From positions 1-14,558 of the forward strand of contig JAFAUV010000413.1 of assembly GCA_019243075.1 (NCBI GenBank): a stretch of DNA of 14,558 bases. Direction: 5' to 3'. The notes under the pieces were generated by a model. It was not told where the DNA came from, did not search any database, and saw only the letters and a list, made by a program, of their open reading frames with translations. Position 1 is the stretch's first letter. Each line of letters opens with the position of its first letter. The translations under genes were made by a program, and so were the position numbers. Positions 1 through 6,245 of this stretch are shown one piece after another. This DNA is from Bradyrhizobium sp. Its GTDB lineage: Bacteria; Pseudomonadota; Alphaproteobacteria; Rhizobiales; Xanthobacteraceae.

Positions 1-225
1 CGCCGGATCGTGGGCAATGGCCGAAGGCAAAACTGGGAGCGCGCGCTCCAGCATCTCGGGGTTCCCTCGCTTTTATTGCTCGCGCGGCGGATGCGCCAAC
101 GAGCGCATCATGTTGAGTCCCGCGCGATCTTTCAAGCGTTCTGTTCCGCCGCCGGTCGCCGTGATTTTGACAGTCTTGTCCGCGATAGCGAGGCGGCAGG
201 TGCCGGAGGGATGTCGTTGCGGAGC
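1..225. other. Upstream stretch with no recognised gene
   Basis: I see no coding sequence here that I can support. Open frames exist on both strands, but their translations are arginine/proline-rich and resemble nothing known to me. A perfect 14 bp palindrome (GGAGCGCGCGCTCC, 36-49) and a TTGACA hexamer (167-172) are present. The hexamer could be a -35 for the cytochrome gene, but there is no convincing -10 at 16-18 bp. The stretch may hold the 3' end of a gene starting outside the window. Confidence 0.4.
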
Positions 226-588
226 ATGATGAAATTGATGGTTTGGGCGCGCCTTCTAGCGGCGCTCGGTGGCCTGGCTTGCTCGACCTCTGTGCCGGCA
301 CATGCCCAAAATCTGGATGAGGGCAAATCCGGTGCAAAATTGTTTGCCGACGATTGTGCGACCTGCCATCACAGCGCGCGCGGGCTCGGCAAAGGGCGCT
401 TTCGATGGACGCTCTATCTCTTCCTGCAGGACCATTACGCGAGCAGTTCGAGCTCGGCCTGGGAGCTTGCCTCCTACCTGGCGGACGTCGATGACGCGCC
501 AAGCGGGCATCCGCGCGGTGCGCCGAAGCGGCCTGCTCCGACGTCGCGCTCGTCGCTGAAGCCGCCGATGCCGGTTGCGGAGCGCTAG
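226..588 (+). CDS. Short exported c-type cytochrome (CATCH haem motif)
   Basis: This is a probable periplasmic haem protein of 120 aa. Residues 1-28 form a signal peptide: a hydrophobic stretch ending in an Ala-His-Ala-Gln cleavage region. The motif C44-A-T-C47-H48 is a CxxCH covalent haem c site. The following segment (GLGK... LYLFLQDHY... ELASYLADV) matches my recollection of a small rhizobial cytochrome family. The tail (91-120) is Pro/Arg/Ser-rich and looks unstructured. The only late methionine, M115, lies in a proline tail, so a normal class I axial Met is not evident. The frame is open upstream to 10. I chose 226 because GCGGAG precedes the ATG pair at 226/229 and hydrophobic export sequence begins there; ATG 211 has its GGAGGG directly abutting. 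It converges on the 634-1596 gene. The electron partner is unknown. Confidence 0.72.
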   Translation: MMKLMVWARLLAALGGLACSTSVPAHAQNLDEGKSGAKLFADDCATCHHSARGLGKGRFRWTLYLFLQDHYASSSSSAWELASYLADVDDAPSGHPRGAPKRPAPTSRSSLKPPMPVAER

Positions 589-655
589 TTCACGCCTTGC
601 TACGGTCGCATGCGGCCTTGCGGGCGAGCTGAGCTAGCGGACCGGCATCGGCGGC
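561..655. repeat. 15 bp inverted repeat spanning two convergent stop codons
   Basis: GCCGCCGATGCCGGT at 561-575 recurs as its exact reverse complement at 641-655. The arms fall in the last codons of two convergent genes, in the same reading frame, so both proteins end in PPMPV followed by one to three residues (ER or R) and TAG. A read-through transcript could fold into a long hairpin with a loop of about 65 nt. It may serve as a bidirectional 3' end, or may record a small inverted duplication. Confidence 0.6.
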
Positions 656-1596
656 CGCATCACCACGGCATCATCCGATGTCTCCGACGCGATCGCCGGC
701 GGGGGCGCCGGCGCGATCTGCACCGGGGGAGAGCCCGCGCCCGGCGGCAAGGGAGCTACGGCGGTCGCCTGCATGGGGGGATACATCGGCGGCTTCGGCT
801 TGTGTTGCACGATTGTCCCGAGCGGGCGCGGCGGTGCGCCCAGTTTGGTCGGACGGGGCTCGACCGGCCTTGTTTCCGAAAGCTTCGCTTCCGCTGGCTT
901 GGTCTCGTGCGGCTTGGCCATGTCGTGGGACAATTGCTCCTGGCTCGCCTTCAACTCGGCAATGCTCGCCTTGAGCGCTTCGATTTGCTGCGTGAGACCG
1001 GCCACGTCGCGCGAGACCGACTGCAACGTCTGTGCCGGATCCTGAGACGGGGGTTGGGGCAGGGCGGCTGCGCTTGCCGCTGCGGCGGTGTCCGCAGGCT
1101 GGCTTGCCGTCGGCGCCGCCGTGGTCTGATCTGCTGCGGCGGTGGCGGGCGGGGTCGAAGCCTCCGGTTGGGCGGCTGCCGTACTCTTTTGCCACGGCAG
1201 CAAGGAAACAAGATCAATCCGCGAGCTCAGCCCTGCAGCCATCGCCTGCGCTTCGCCGCCATAGCGCTGCCAGGCGGCCGTGGCGACAACGCTGAGAAGG
1301 GCGAACAGGAAAGCCATGGAGGCGGTTTTGGCCCATCGGCCCCTCGACCTGAGGCGAGGAATATCGTTCACGTCACTGGCGCGGAACGTGGCGTCGACCC
1401 TTGGCGCGGCGCCAGCGAAGTTCGTGCCGGCTGTCGCGCTCGCGGCACCCATATTGGGCTGGCGGTTGAGAGGCTGGCCCGCGCTGTCGGGAGCTAGCGA
1501 CGGAAATTCCGCAGCCGCCCGCGCAACCAGAACAACGTCCGGTGCGATCTCCACCACGTCATTCGGATCGTTCTTGATATCTTGCTTGGAAGCCAT
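634..1596 (-). CDS. Single-span membrane protein with coiled coil and proline-rich tail
   Basis: A conserved-looking hypothetical protein of 320 aa. Visible parts in order: a polar N-terminal region (1-88), one hydrophobic segment (about 91-109), an Ala/Pro/Thr/Gln-rich linker (137-185), a short coiled coil (about 188-225, LTQQIEALKASIAELKASQE), and a Lys/Pro then Pro-rich tail (229-305). Positive residues before the span suggest an inside N-terminus and a periplasmic coiled coil and tail, as in envelope-spanning scaffold proteins; this is inference. The start is supported by GGGGGA six to seven bases upstream of ATG 1596. I recognise no enzymatic domain. The linker and tail are low complexity, so homology searches should use the span and coiled coil. 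The last residues (PPMPVR) resemble the tail of the convergent cytochrome gene. Confidence 0.75.
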   Translation of the reverse strand: MASKQDIKNDPNDVVEIAPDVVLVARAAAEFPSLAPDSAGQPLNRQPNMGAASATAGTNFAGAAPRVDATFRASDVNDIPRLRSRGRWAKTASMAFLFALLSVVATAAWQRYGGEAQAMAAGLSSRIDLVSLLPWQKSTAAAQPEASTPPATAAADQTTAAPTASQPADTAAAASAAALPQPPSQDPAQTLQSVSRDVAGLTQQIEALKASIAELKASQEQLSHDMAKPHETKPAEAKLSETRPVEPRPTKLGAPPRPLGTIVQHKPKPPMYPPMQATAVAPLPPGAGSPPVQIAPAPPPAIASETSDDAVVMRPPMPVR

Positions 1597-1811
1597 CGTC
1601 GGTCCCCCGCGACTTCAGTGATCGCTGCGTACCACACGACTGCAGCCGGGTTTGACCAAAGCAAGGCGATAGCGTGGAGAGGTTGAGGCCCCTGTGGATG
1701 AAACGGCGGAACCGGATCCGGCCAGCGCCAGCACCGGCGCGTTCGTTTCGCTGCGCATCGTGAAGGTCGGGCAGCGACCTCGTTTCGCAGGCCCCGAGGG
1801 GCTCGGAGACC

Positions 1812-2693
1812 TCACGCCACGTTGGCGCGCGCGCCCTGTTCGCCGGCGGCAAGCGCATCGAGGTCGACCAGAAGCGGATCGTCGGTCGCCGGTTCTGGCC
1901 TGCCTTCACCGGAGCCATGGACATGCATCAGCGTCTGCACGCGCCGCGCATTGACATAGTCGGCGTGCTGATGCCGCAGTGCGATCGGCAGCAGCGCCTT
2001 CGGCAGCGGGACCATCGCAAAGGCCGGGGCCTTTTTCACCTCGCTGCCTTCCCGCCACAACAGCGGAATGAAGGTATAGACCATCTGCCGCTCGATCATC
2101 GGCGCGGGCGCCGGGTCGGCCTCGGCCTGTGCCGTCGCACTCACATTCGCGTTGCCTGCACGCGTGCGCACCGCCAGCGTCCGCAACTCCCAGCACACGA
2201 GATCCGCGGCCGAGAGCACCTCGCGCCGAACGGCGTCCACGCTGGCGGCAAAGCGGGTGGCCTCCGCGACCTGCGTCGCGCCCTTGGCAACGGCATCGAC
2301 CAGCGCCGAGGCGCCGGCGCCGAAACCAGGCAGCGAGCGCTCGATCGATGCGGCAAGCGCCTCGATCTGGTCGGCGAGCAATTCGCGGTCGCGTTGGGCG
2401 CGGGCATCGGCCAGCGCGCGTTCGGTCGAGACGACCTGCTCGTCGATGTCGGCAAGCTCGGTGCGGAGCGTGCGGGTGCGATCCTCGTCGGCGCGCATCT
2501 GCGCTTCGGCTTTTTCGAGCTTCGCATTGCTGGCGCCGGCGACCGCGAGCTTTTCGGCTGCGGCGCGCTTGTCGGCCAGTGCGGATTCGGCAACCGCCAG
2601 GCGGCCGGCGAGCCTTTCACGCTCGGCCTGTTTGAGCTTCAGCGCAGCCTCGAACCGCTCGACCGGGCCGAGCTCGCGCTTGAAAAATGCCAT
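1812..2693 (-). CDS. Coiled-coil protein of unknown function
   Basis: A soluble 293 aa protein with no signal peptide. Residues 10-120 are a nearly continuous, highly charged alpha-helical coiled coil (KLKQAERERLAGRLAVAESA and onward). Then come an Ala/Val-rich helical stretch (125-175), a spacer rich in Ala and Pro (180-198), and a more globular C-terminal region (200-280) with several aromatic residues and YVNARRVQTLMHVHG. I recognise no catalytic motif. The frame is open to a TTG at 2699, but ATG 2693 is preferred because AGGGGA lies seven bases ahead. About 215 bases separate it from the next minus-strand gene, so the two need not be an operon. A scaffold or phage-like structural role is possible from the coiled coil alone, but nothing nearby supports a prophage. 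Confidence 0.7.
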   Translation of the reverse strand: MAFFKRELGPVERFEAALKLKQAERERLAGRLAVAESALADKRAAAEKLAVAGASNAKLEKAEAQMRADEDRTRTLRTELADIDEQVVSTERALADARAQRDRELLADQIEALAASIERSLPGFGAGASALVDAVAKGATQVAEATRFAASVDAVRREVLSAADLVCWELRTLAVRTRAGNANVSATAQAEADPAPAPMIERQMVYTFIPLLWREGSEVKKAPAFAMVPLPKALLPIALRHQHADYVNARRVQTLMHVHGSGEGRPEPATDDPLLVDLDALAAGEQGARANVA

Positions 2694-2905
2694 CAGCAAC
2701 TCCCCTCGCGTCGAAAGATCGTCCGCCGAATCGGTCTCAAGTTTAACGCGGGCGATTTATTCGGAAAGTTGGATGACATTGCGGCTTGCGAAGCAGGCGG
2801 GGATATCTCGAACAGGCGCCGCTTACGCATTCGTGATACCTTCCGGGATTCGGGAAAGCTCCTTGCTGTGGTACAAGGGGATACCGTCACCAAGGGAGCC
2901 CGGCC

Positions 2906-3148
2906 ATGAGAAAGCTCGTCGTCGTCACCGCCTTTGCCGCCGTTGCCCTCACCGCGGAATCCGCCGCCGCTTGCGACTGGAATCGCCAGGCAAGCACCGA
3001 GCAACAGGTCGCCGCCGCGCCGGTGGCTCCCGCGCCGAACCAACAGGCTGCGCCGACGACACCTCAGGTGCCTGCTGTTATGGCCGAGAGTACCCGCAAG
3101 CCCGTTGCGGAGGCCGTGCCGGTCGTGCTTGTCAGCGACCACCACTGA
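2906..3148 (+). CDS. Small exported hypothetical protein (80 aa)
   Basis: Residues 1-22 form a typical signal peptide (MRKL, hydrophobic core, SAAA), so the protein is probably exported. The mature part is Ala/Pro/Gln-rich with a single cysteine directly after the predicted cleavage point (C23). The -3 position is Ala rather than Leu, so this is not a canonical lipobox. AAGGGAG with a seven-base spacer fixes the start at 2906. Small Ala/Pro-rich exported proteins of this kind are common in Bradyrhizobium and have no assigned role. The 158 aa frame on the opposite strand across this region is Arg/Gly-rich and I treat it as a shadow. Upstream (2694-2905) holds the presumed promoters of this gene and of the divergent coiled-coil gene; I found no clear consensus. 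Confidence 0.68.
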   Translation: MRKLVVVTAFAAVALTAESAAACDWNRQASTEQQVAAAPVAPAPNQQAAPTTPQVPAVMAESTRKPVAEAVPVVLVSDHH

Positions 3149-3210
3149 GCTCTCGAAGCGCAAGTCCAAGGGTCCCCCGTTGGCTTGGCCGGCTGGGACT
3201 AACCTTAGAG

Positions 3211-3227
3211 TGAGTTCGCTTTACTCA
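3211..3227. terminator. Small hairpin at the end of the PF03640 gene
   Basis: TGAGT and ACTCA (5 bp) flank a seven-base loop that contains the minus-strand stop codon at 3221-3223. It is short and has no strong T-run. It lies between two convergent gene ends, which is why it is listed. Confidence 0.2.
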
Positions 3228-3652
3228 GCCGGTCGAGCGAGGTGCCAGAGGTTGGCCGCATCGTAACCGTTGGCCTCGCCGGGCTCCTTGTCCTGGCGCG
3301 AGAAGTAGAGCGGACGATAGCGATAGGCCCACATCCTGGAGCCGTCGCTGCGGGTGATCAGGGTGAAATCCCCGGTGGCTTCCGCATCGGCAGGCGCGGC
3401 GAAGGGGATCCAGCGCTCGGTGCATTTGCCGTCGCAGTTCGATTTGTTGCCGGTATCGTCGCGGTCGAAATAGTACAGCGTCATGCCCTTGGGATCGGCA
3501 AGCACCGGACCCCGGCTGCTCTGGGATACCTGCGCCGGCGAAATGGAAGGCCCCTTTTTGGCCGCTGGCGGTGGCGTGGATTCGCTGCCATGTGCGAATA
3601 CCTCGCCTGCCGGAACCAGCAGCGCCGCGACAATCGTCAGCAATCTGAGCAT
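3221..3652 (-). CDS. Exported protein of the PF03640 secreted-repeat family
   Basis: A 143 aa exported protein. Residues 1-20 are a signal peptide (MLRLLTIVAALLVPAGEVFA). Two copies of the 'secreted repeat of unknown function' (PF03640/COG4315) follow. The first (about 51-84) carries GMTLYYFDRD with the paired cysteines C73 and C77 and then ERWIPF. The second (about 97-130) carries SDGSRMWAYRYRPLYFSRQD. The family has the Y-x-aromatic-x-x-D signature and no established biochemical activity. The frame extends to 3703, but ATG 3652 is chosen because the export signal begins there and a G-rich Shine-Dalgarno lies just upstream. No lipobox cysteine is present, so it is probably soluble in the periplasm. 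Candidate EcfG and CtrA sites lie just upstream. Confidence 0.85.
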   Translation of the reverse strand: MLRLLTIVAALLVPAGEVFAHGSESTPPPAAKKGPSISPAQVSQSSRGPVLADPKGMTLYYFDRDDTGNKSNCDGKCTERWIPFAAPADAEATGDFTLITRSDGSRMWAYRYRPLYFSRQDKEPGEANGYDAANLWHLARPAE

Positions 3653-3669
3653 GAACCCCCGCCGTAAAG

Positions 3670-3684
3670 TTAATTGCGCGTTAA
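3670..3684. promoter_or_regulatory. Candidate CtrA binding site (TTAA-N7-TTAA)
   Basis: TTAA (3670-3673), seven bases, then TTAA (3681-3684) matches the two half-sites of the alphaproteobacterial CtrA box. It sits 18 bases before the ATG of the PF03640 gene. In GC-rich DNA such a pair is unlikely by chance, but the trailing base is G rather than the preferred C. Confidence 0.4.
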
Positions 3685-3700
3685 GCGCTCGACCGGGACG

Positions 3701-3726
3701 CACGATAGCAGCCGATGGTTAGTTCC
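3701..3726 (-). promoter_or_regulatory. Possible EcfG-type promoter for the PF03640 gene
   Basis: On the minus strand GGAAC (3726-3722), 17 bases, then CGTG (3704-3701). The general-stress sigma factor EcfG recognises GGAAC-N16/17-CGTT, so the -35 is exact and the -10 matches three of four bases. Transcription would start near 3695, about 40 bases before the ATG at 3652. Confidence 0.35.
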
Positions 3727-3922
3727 ACGTTTCGCCGGCGCCGCGGCAAATAGGACTAAAAGCACGGTTCGCCCCCTGCAAGGTCGACCGGCCCTGCGGC
3801 AGGGGCTGCTGCATTGCGACGACCGGCTCTCTCCCTATCAACGCGAGCGCTATTTGCGAGCGCTGTTCATTGGTGCTCGATCTCCACACCAGGAGAACTC
3901 ACGCCGGCTTGAACGAGATGGA

Positions 3923-3947
3923 GGAACGGCGCAGGCAGCGCGCCGTT
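3923..3947 (+). promoter_or_regulatory. EcfG-type general-stress promoter
   Basis: GGAAC (3923-3927), 16 bases, then CGTT (3944-3947) is an exact match to the consensus of the PhyR/NepR-controlled sigma factor EcfG. The -10 ends 27 bases before the ATG at 3975, leaving room for a short leader and the GGAG Shine-Dalgarno. Confidence 0.6.
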
Positions 3948-3974
3948 TTCGCTTTGATCATCATGGAGAAAAAA

Positions 3975-4280
3975 ATGACAAAGCTAAAACTGCTCGGAGC
4001 CGCCGCGGTGTTGTCGATGGCGCTGGCGAGCCCTGCGCTGGCGCAGGAGGCCACACAGGAGCCCGGCATGGTCGGGTTCAACTATCCCAACTCGCATTAT
4101 CTGACGGGCGGCTACGGCGTGCACATGCCCTACAATAGCGGCCGCTATCCGCGCATGCCCTATGGCGGGTATGTCGCCTACGACGTGGGGCCCGCGGGCG
4201 TTGCAGTCGGCCCGGCTCCCGTCGTCGTTGCGCCCGGCGGCCCTGGGCCTTACGGCGCTTACGCCTACGAACCGTATTGA
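3975..4280 (+). CDS. Small Tyr/Gly-rich exported protein, probably stress-induced
   Basis: A 101 aa protein. Residues 1-23 are a signal peptide (MTKLKLLGAAAVLSMALASP, cleaved after ALA), so it is exported. The mature part is rich in Gly, Tyr and Pro (GGYGVHMPYNSGRYPRMPYG; then Val/Pro/Gly repeats ending in a Tyr-rich tail) with no cysteines; it looks disordered or surface-exposed. Upstream in-frame starts exist at 3870 and 3963, but ATG 3975 has GGAG six bases ahead and begins the export signal. The exact EcfG-type promoter at 3923-3947 would give a leader of about 20 bases, which also argues against the 3870 start. A hairpin follows the stop. I know of no function. Confidence 0.72.
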   Translation: MTKLKLLGAAAVLSMALASPALAQEATQEPGMVGFNYPNSHYLTGGYGVHMPYNSGRYPRMPYGGYVAYDVGPAGVAVGPAPVVVAPGGPGPYGAYAYEPY

Positions 4281-4307
4281 TGACGCGCTTTCGAAGCTGG
4301 CGATGAG

Positions 4308-4323
4308 GGCGGCCGTGGCCGCC
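4308..4323 (+). terminator. GC-rich hairpin after the Tyr/Gly-rich gene
   Basis: GGCGGCC and GGCCGCC (7 bp self-complementary, folding as a 6 bp stem with a four-base loop) lie about 28 bases past the stop codon at 4280. There is no proper T-tract (GTCTCGTCGTC follows), so it is a weak candidate for an intrinsic terminator. Confidence 0.4.
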
Positions 4324-4449
4324 GTCTCGTCGTCAGCCCGAGTTCCACTGGTGCGCGTTTCACCAAATCGCCACGTCGTCGGCGAATTGCGGTCAAAGCC
4401 GGGTGTCACCACTCCAAGCGAGGCGTTGCGTAAAAGAAGGAATAAGAAC

Positions 4450-4629
4450 TTGCCTTACAGGATGACCGCAGAACGCGACAACGAGAAGGTCAACGTCGAG
4501 CGCGAGAGCCGATTGTTGATCGTTGCGAAAGCCAGGGTCTGGGCGAGCGAAGGGTGGAGCGTGGTGGTTACCGACGGAGAGGGTAAGAGCTACGGGCCTG
4601 CTGAGTTCGACCAACTCTGGGCGGCGTAA
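4450..4629 (+). CDS. Small conserved-looking hypothetical protein (59 or 55 aa)
   Basis: A small soluble protein without signal peptide or membrane span. Its core is NVERESRLLIVAKARVWASE followed by GWSVVVTDGEG, compatible with a helix leading into a beta hairpin. It resembles small hypothetical proteins of Bradyrhizobium that I recall but cannot name. The start is uncertain. TTG 4450 has GAAGG nine bases upstream and gives 59 aa (MPYRMTAER...). ATG 4462 gives 55 aa but has no good Shine-Dalgarno at normal spacing. The frame is open further upstream to 4162, but that extension overlaps the previous gene and has the composition of a shadow. Confidence 0.55.
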   Translation: MPYRMTAERDNEKVNVERESRLLIVAKARVWASEGWSVVVTDGEGKSYGPAEFDQLWAA

Positions 4630-4636
4630 GCGCCCA

Positions 4637-4663
4637 GTCCTGCCGTAGCCGGTCCTGCCGTAG
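4637..4663. repeat. Short tandem repeat (12 bp unit, period 15)
   Basis: GTCCTGCCGTAG occurs at 4637-4648 and again at 4652-4663, between the 59 aa gene and the GreA-like gene. It probably reflects slippage. No function is evident. Confidence 0.5.
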
Positions 4664-4709
4664 AACGGGTCGGGGTGGAGAGCAGGTTGAGAAGGCCTAT
4701 ATTCGCTGC

Positions 4710-5168
4710 ATGAGCCGAGCCTTCATCAACGAAGACAGTCACATCGATGCGCTGCCCGACCGCCCGCTGTCGGAGCATCCGAATTTCGTGACATTGGAGG
4801 GGCTCGCCTTGATCGAGGCGGCCCTCGAAGCCGCGCGCCGCGCCTATGCCGAGGCGCAGGCCGAAGGTGATCGCGACCTGCTCGCGAGCGCCGGGCGCGA
4901 CCTGCGCTATTGGAATGCCCGGCGCGCCACGGCACAGCTCCGCGTCCTCGATGCTGCCGCCGAAGCCGTCCAGTTCGGACATACGGTCACCATCGAACGA
5001 GACGACGGTCGTCGCCAGACGTTTCGCATTGTCGGCGAGGACGAGGCTGATCCCGCCAAAGGCTCGATTTCCCACGTTTCGCCCCTCGCCCGAAGCCTGC
5101 TCGGCCGGCGGGTCGGCGACGTCGTGCGCGCCGGCCGCGACGACGCGGAGATCGTGGCAGTCAAGTGA
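4710..5168 (+). CDS. GreA/GreB-family transcription elongation factor-like protein
   Basis: A 152 aa protein with the two-part Gre architecture: an N-terminal helical hairpin (about 26-88, beginning FVTLEGLALIEAALEAARRA) and a C-terminal FKBP-like domain (about 90-152) with the diagnostic GSISHVSPLARSLLGRRVGD. Gre factors enter the RNA polymerase secondary channel and stimulate cleavage of backtracked transcripts. Here the hairpin tip does not carry the usual GDLxENAEYxAA motif; the equivalent region reads AEGDRDLLASAGRDLRYWNA. Cleavage activity may therefore be changed, and it could instead be a Gre-like paralogue. No strong Shine-Dalgarno lies at normal spacing; GAGAAGG is about 14 bases upstream. 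The start is chosen from the family N-terminus (MSRAFINED). A main greA probably lies elsewhere in the genome. Confidence 0.85.
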   Translation: MSRAFINEDSHIDALPDRPLSEHPNFVTLEGLALIEAALEAARRAYAEAQAEGDRDLLASAGRDLRYWNARRATAQLRVLDAAAEAVQFGHTVTIERDDGRRQTFRIVGEDEADPAKGSISHVSPLARSLLGRRVGDVVRAGRDDAEIVAVK

Positions 5169-5224
5169 GACGGGTCATGCCGTGACAATTGCCGGTGGGA
5201 TCGCGCAACGCAAAGGGATAGCAT

Positions 5225-5244
5225 GCGGACGCAAACCCGTCCGC
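5225..5244 (+). promoter_or_regulatory. Hairpin directly upstream of the transglycosylase ribosome-binding site
   Basis: GCGGACG (5225-5231) and CGTCCGC (5238-5244) form a perfect 7 bp stem with a six-base loop. It ends three bases before AAGGAG (5248-5253). It could be a weak terminator for the Gre-like gene or an mRNA structure affecting initiation of the downstream gene. Confidence 0.35.
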
Positions 5245-5259
5245 CGCAAGGAGTGCTGG

Positions 5260-6072
5260 ATGACAAAGGGCAGGGAACTGGTGAAGGCTGCAATCATGGC
5301 AGCGGCGATGCTGATGCCGCTCGGCCGCGCCGACGCCGCCCAGTGCGGCAACGGCCCTGCCGGTTTCGAGGCCTGGAAGCAGCAGTTCGCCCAGGAGGCG
5401 ACGACGAACGGCATCGGTGCGAACGGGATCGGCGCGCTGATGCAGGCCAGCTACGCCACTGCAACCATCAATGCCGATCGCAGCCTGCGCAGTTTCAAGC
5501 TCTCGCTCGAAGCGTTCATGGTCAAGCGCGGCTCCGCCGCGATCGTCGCCCGCGGGCGCTCGCTGAAGCAGTCTCAGGCGGCGCTGTTCGCCTCGATCCA
5601 GCAACGATACGGCGTGCCGCCGGGGCCGCTGATTGCGATCTGGGGCATGGAATCGGGTTTTGGCAGCCAGCGCGGCAATCAGAACATGCTGTCCTCGATC
5701 GCCACGCTGGCCTATGACTGCCGCCGGCCGGAATATTTCACGGACCAGCTTTACGCGGCGCTGAAACTGATCGATCGTGGCGTGCTGTCGGCGTCCACGC
5801 GCGGCTCGATGCATGGCGAACTCGGCCAGACTCAGTTCCTGCCGAAAACCATGCTGGAATACGGCACCGGCAATCTCGATGTGGCCGCAAACGCGCTCAA
5901 CTCGACGGCCAACTTCCTGAAAGCCCATGGCTGGCGCGCCGGCGCCGGCTACCAGCCGGGCGAGCCAAATTTCGCGGCGATCGAAGCCTGGAATGCCGCG
6001 CAGGTCTATCAGAAGGCGATCGCGGTCATGGGGCGGGAGATCGACGAGGGCGGTACGGCTGCGGCGCGGTGA
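5260..6072 (+). CDS. Lytic murein transglycosylase, MltB type
   Basis: A periplasmic peptidoglycan-cleaving enzyme of 270 aa. It cuts the MurNAc-GlcNAc bond with formation of 1,6-anhydro-MurNAc. Residues 1-27 are a signal peptide ending ADA; no lipobox is present, unlike E. coli MltB. The SLT_2/MltB domain spans about 33-260. E131 in WGMESGFGS is the expected catalytic glutamate. HGELGQTQFLPKTML (185-199) is the family's substrate-groove motif, and NALNSTANFLKAHGW (211-225) matches the conserved C-terminal helix. It lacks the C-terminal peptidoglycan-binding domain found in many rhizobial relatives. AAGGAG with a six-base spacer fixes ATG 5260, although the frame is open to 4846. Its 3' end overlaps the convergent 69 aa gene by 47 bases. 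Confidence 0.92.
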   Translation: MTKGRELVKAAIMAAAMLMPLGRADAAQCGNGPAGFEAWKQQFAQEATTNGIGANGIGALMQASYATATINADRSLRSFKLSLEAFMVKRGSAAIVARGRSLKQSQAALFASIQQRYGVPPGPLIAIWGMESGFGSQRGNQNMLSSIATLAYDCRRPEYFTDQLYAALKLIDRGVLSASTRGSMHGELGQTQFLPKTMLEYGTGNLDVAANALNSTANFLKAHGWRAGAGYQPGEPNFAAIEAWNAAQVYQKAIAVMGREIDEGGTAAAR

Positions 6073-6235
6073 TGCCCCGCGCTGCCGCGACCGCGCCATG
6101 CCGCGCGTGCCATCTCGGCCCTGGTCCGCGCATGTAATGGAGCTCGGGCCGGTAGGGCCTGAGCACGGTTTCGATCCTGACCCGGATGTCGCCCAGATAC
6201 TGACGCAGGGTCGAAGATGTTGGCGGGTGCGGCAT
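6026..6235 (-). CDS. Small basic protein (69 aa), coupled to the DUF6894 gene
   Basis: An unrecognised small protein. Its first half is orderly (TLRQYLGDIRVRIETVLRPY) and could form an amphipathic helix. The second half is Arg/Pro/Ala-rich with several His residues (RPELHYMRGPGPRWHARH). It is probably real because ATG 6235 has AGGAG six bases upstream, and this Shine-Dalgarno overlaps the stop codon of the DUF6894 gene (6246-6248), a typical translational-coupling layout. The last 47 bases overlap the convergent transglycosylase gene, so the extreme C-terminus is constrained by two frames. A longer in-frame version from 6316 would overlap the DUF6894 gene and is less likely. No function can be assigned. 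Confidence 0.5.
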   Translation of the reverse strand: MPHPPTSSTLRQYLGDIRVRIETVLRPYRPELHYMRGPGPRWHARHGAVAAARGITAPQPYRPRRSPAP

Positions 6236-6245
6236 CGGCGTCTCC

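Noticed and set aside
36..49. 14 bp palindrome GGAGCGCGCGCTCC
   Set aside because: It is simple GC alternation with no gene boundary assignable next to it; a chance origin is likely.
167..172. Perfect TTGACA hexamer upstream of the cytochrome gene
   Set aside because: No acceptable -10 at 16-18 bases, so I did not call a promoter.
610..1497. A 295-codon plus-strand frame opposite the membrane protein gene
   Set aside because: The translation is almost entirely Arg/Gly/Cys-rich. The minus-strand frame has a start signal, membrane span and coiled coil.
1917..2909. A 330-codon plus-strand frame opposite the coiled-coil gene
   Set aside because: No Shine-Dalgarno or domain; Arg/Gly-rich. The minus-strand coiled-coil frame has a good start and coherent heptads.
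4162..4449. N-terminal extension of the 59 aa protein
   Set aside because: It overlaps the preceding gene, looks like shadow sequence and includes the post-gene hairpin.
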